This document shows positions 17,197 through 18,969 of a stretch of 18,969 nt of DNA, piece by piece. Where the stretch lies: assembly GCA_021840785.1 (NCBI GenBank), contig JAKBXD010000017.1:1-18969 (forward strand), read 5' to 3'. Both the position numbers and the translations under genes were made by a program. The notes beneath the pieces were generated by a model that was not told the DNA's origin, made no database searches, and saw only the letters and a program-made list of their open reading frames with translations. Every line of letters starts with the position of its first letter. Within the stretch, counting starts at the first letter, position 1. This DNA is from Pseudomonadota bacterium. GTDB lineage: Bacteria; Pseudomonadota; Gammaproteobacteria; Acidithiobacillales; Acidithiobacillaceae.

Positions 17197-18239
17197 AAAT
17201 TTTGCTTGTGCGTCTGAGTTCCATGGGCGATGTGCTGCATACCCTGCCGGCGCTGACGGATTTGCAGCGGGCCCGGCCGGATCTGCGCTTGCATTGGTTG
17301 ATTGAACCTGCATTCGCGCCCATCGTACTGCTGCATTCCGGGGTCGCGCGGGTGATTCCCTTCGCGCTGCGCAAACATAAAAAACAGTGGCGCGGGCTGC
17401 TGGGTGCGCTGCGAGATTTGCGGCGAGATTTACGGGCGGAGGGGTATGATCAGATTCTCGACGCCCAGGGACTTTATAAAAGTGCGTTGCTGGGCCGTCT
17501 GGGCGGTGCGCCCCTGTGGGGTCTGGATGCCGCCAGCGCTCGCGAACCGGGCGCCACCCGGCTTTATCATCGCCGATTCCGCGTGGCCTGGGGACAGCCC
17601 GCCATCAACCGGAATCGCCAACTGTTCGCGCAGGCTTTAAATTACCCGCTGCCGGAAACGCCGCCAGATTATGGTTTGCAGGTGGCCGCCGCGCGTCTGC
17701 GTCAAGACACACTGCCTTGGGGTGAACTGGTGCAGCAGCCCTTTGTGCTGGGTTTTCACGGGACCTCGCGGGAGAACAAGGAATGGCAGGAAGACTATTG
17801 GCGGGCACTGGCGGCCTCGTTGCGACAGGCGGGATTGCGTTTGTTGCTGCCCGCAGGCAATGCGCGCGAGGCGGCGCGAGCCCGGCGCATCGCGGAACAG
17901 GCGGACAATGTGCTGGCGCTGCCCACCCTCACCTTGCTGGAGCTTGCCGCTTTGATCGTGCGGGCTGATGCCTATGTCGGTATGGATACGGGGCTTTCTT
18001 ATCTGGCCAGCGCCCTGGGGCTGGCGGGGGTTACTTTGTACGGACCGACGACCAGTGAGCAGGTTCCCATGACGGAGAACCATCAGGTCAGTCTGCAAAG
18101 TCGCGAGCCTTGCTCGCCTTGCGGTAAATCCCGATGCCCGTTGCCGGAAGCGAAAAATGGCCTGATACTCTGCCAGCAGGCCTTGCTCCCGGAGCAGGTC
18201 TGGACGGCATTGTCCCCTTTGCTGGAGCAGCAACGATGA
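17193..18239 (+). CDS. waaC: Lipopolysaccharide heptosyltransferase I
   Basis: WaaC transfers the first L-glycero-D-manno-heptose from ADP-heptose to Kdo of the inner core, at the cytoplasmic face of the inner membrane. The 348-residue GT9 protein is strikingly like E. coli WaaC: MKILLVRLSSMGDVLHTLP with Asp13, ILDAQGLYKSALL, AREPGATRLYHRRF, and FHGTSRENKEWQEDYWRAL at the phosphate-binding lysine region. It also has YVGMDTGLSYLASALGL, then VTLYGPT. A Cys-rich stretch near the C-terminus (CSPCGKSRCPL) is found in a subset of the family. The start overlaps the preceding stop (ATGA), and the stop overlaps the phosphatase start (ATGA). This is the firmest specificity call in the glycan cluster. 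Confidence 0.93.
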   Translation: MKILLVRLSSMGDVLHTLPALTDLQRARPDLRLHWLIEPAFAPIVLLHSGVARVIPFALRKHKKQWRGLLGALRDLRRDLRAEGYDQILDAQGLYKSALLGRLGGAPLWGLDAASAREPGATRLYHRRFRVAWGQPAINRNRQLFAQALNYPLPETPPDYGLQVAAARLRQDTLPWGELVQQPFVLGFHGTSRENKEWQEDYWRALAASLRQAGLRLLLPAGNAREAARARRIAEQADNVLALPTLTLLELAALIVRADAYVGMDTGLSYLASALGLAGVTLYGPTTSEQVPMTENHQVSLQSREPCSPCGKSRCPLPEAKNGLILCQQALLPEQVWTALSPLLEQQR

Positions 18240-18916
18240 AACACCCCCTGGTGCTCCTGCCGGATGAGCGCCGCCGCTACCGGCGGCACCAGTTCTGGAC
18301 GGATCACGGCATTTTCCGCGAGCTGTTTTATGCGAACTTTCACGAGATTGCGCCAGGGGTGTTTCGCTCGGCCCAGCCGTCACCGGTCCAGTTACGGCAC
18401 TGGCAGCAAAAGCATGGCCTCTGCACGGTATTGAACCTGCGTGCTCCGGCACCCCACGAACCCCATTACCGTCTGGAGCAGGAGACCTGTGACGCCCTGG
18501 GCATGACGCACCTGACCCTGCACGGCTTTGGCTCCCGAGATCTGCCGGGACGCGAGAAATTGCTGGCGGGTATCGAGGTGCTGGATCAATTACCCAAACC
18601 TTTTTTGCTGCACTGCAAATCCGGGGCGGATCGTGCCGGTTTCATCAGCGTGCTGTATCTGCATCTGGTGCTGGGGACACCCCTCAGCGAAGCGCAGCGG
18701 CAACTGCGTTTGTGGCCTTTCGGTCATATCCGGCACGCCAATACCGGCATTCTCGACTGGTTTTTCATCAGTTACCACGATGCTGCCGCCTGCCAGCCCG
18801 GCTTGACCCTGCGTGACTGGATCAAGGACGGGTATGATCGCGAGCTCGTCCTGAAAAACTTCCGGCCCTGGTATCGTCTGGACTGGCTGACCGACCGTAT
18901 TTTGCACCGCGAATGA
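18236..18916 (+). CDS. Dual-specificity/tyrosine phosphatase-like protein in the LPS operon
   Basis: This is a 226-residue protein with the cysteine-dependent phosphatase signature HCxxGxxR: His126, Cys127 nucleophile and Arg133 in LLHCKSGADRAGF. The likely general acid is Asp102 in GSRDLPG. The N-terminal segment FHEIAPGVFRSAQPSPVQL is the typical entry of small dual-specificity phosphatases (PFA-DSP or PTP-NADK type). There is no signal peptide, so it is cytoplasmic. The true start is the ATG at 18236, coupled to the waaC stop; an upstream GTG at 18134 lies inside waaC and is unlikely. Its position between heptosyltransferase I and the presumed Kdo transferase suggests a substrate in core or lipid A metabolism, such as a sugar phosphate, lipid phosphate or phosphoprotein. 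The substrate is not known from the sequence. Confidence 0.85.
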   Translation: MKHPLVLLPDERRRYRRHQFWTDHGIFRELFYANFHEIAPGVFRSAQPSPVQLRHWQQKHGLCTVLNLRAPAPHEPHYRLEQETCDALGMTHLTLHGFGSRDLPGREKLLAGIEVLDQLPKPFLLHCKSGADRAGFISVLYLHLVLGTPLSEAQRQLRLWPFGHIRHANTGILDWFFISYHDAAACQPGLTLRDWIKDGYDRELVLKNFRPWYRLDWLTDRILHRE

Positions 18917-18969
18917 TGAGTCGCCGCCTCTACGCCTTTCTGCTTTGGCTGCTCAGCCCTGTCGTTCTG
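18913..18969 (+). CDS. waaA: Probable Kdo transferase, N-terminal 19 codons (cut by window end)
   Basis: Only the first 19 codons are present. The ATG at 18913 overlaps the phosphatase stop (ATGATGA); a second ATG follows at 18916. The translation RRLYAFLLWLLSPVVL is a short basic head followed by a membrane anchor. It resembles the start of WaaA (KdtA), the inner-membrane enzyme that adds Kdo from CMP-Kdo to lipid IVA. The location directly after waaC fits. The family call rests on 19 residues plus context, so it is tentative; any membrane-anchored protein of the operon is possible. Confidence 0.55.
   Translation, partial: MMSRRLYAFLLWLLSPVVL

Noticed and set aside
17637..18452. A 271-codon minus-strand open frame over waaC and the phosphatase
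   Set aside because: It crosses two strong genes in antisense and has no recognisable motif.

Overview
The window reads as chromosome from an acidophilic, GC-moderate gammaproteobacterium-like organism, most probably Acidithiobacillus or a close relative. The genus is inferred from gene content, order and composition; no database search was possible. Almost every base is in a recognisable gene and there are no insertion sequences, CRISPR arrays, phage genes or tRNAs. It is mostly housekeeping sequence that runs into a lipopolysaccharide (LPS) core-assembly operon.

Left part (1-4454). The RNase P RNA gene rnpB lies on the minus strand at 25-365, with a good sigma-70-type promoter at 373-401. 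A small unknown + strand gene (511-777) converges on a three-gene minus-strand operon: sspA (stringent starvation protein A), a long-chain acyl-CoA synthetase, and cca (tRNA nucleotidyltransferase).

Middle (4455-11109). A 265-base divergent regulatory gap separates sspA from lpxC, which encodes the committed step of lipid A synthesis. Next come dciA (DUF721, replicative helicase loader) on the minus strand, then secA, argJ and a Nudix-ThiE fusion. From memory, the order lpxC-DUF721-secA-argJ-Nudix/ThiE matches Pseudomonas, so it appears to be an old conserved neighbourhood.

Right part (11110-18969). The + strand continues without a real gap into surface-glycan genes: a GtrB/ArnC-like polyprenyl-phosphate glycosyltransferase, a NodB-type deacetylase, a GT4 glycosyltransferase, a small unknown gene with its own promoter, a GT9 transferase, an O-antigen ligase/polymerase-like membrane protein, a WaaE-like GT2, waaC (heptosyltransferase I), a cysteine-dependent phosphatase, and the first 19 codons of what looks like waaA (Kdo transferase). 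Nearly all neighbours overlap by 1-4 bases, which implies translational coupling. The likely joint task is to build and decorate the lipid A-Kdo-heptose core and attach further sugars.

The most interesting points are: (i) the polyprenyl-P glycosyltransferase/deacetylase pair, which resembles lipid A amino-sugar decoration modules; (ii) the ligase-like protein, which has Ala where the family's functionally important His is expected; (iii) a low-GC patch covering the ligase and the 5' half of the next gene, suggesting allele replacement; (iv) an undescribed small ORF with its own promoter; and (v) a Cys-dependent phosphatase placed between waaC and waaA.
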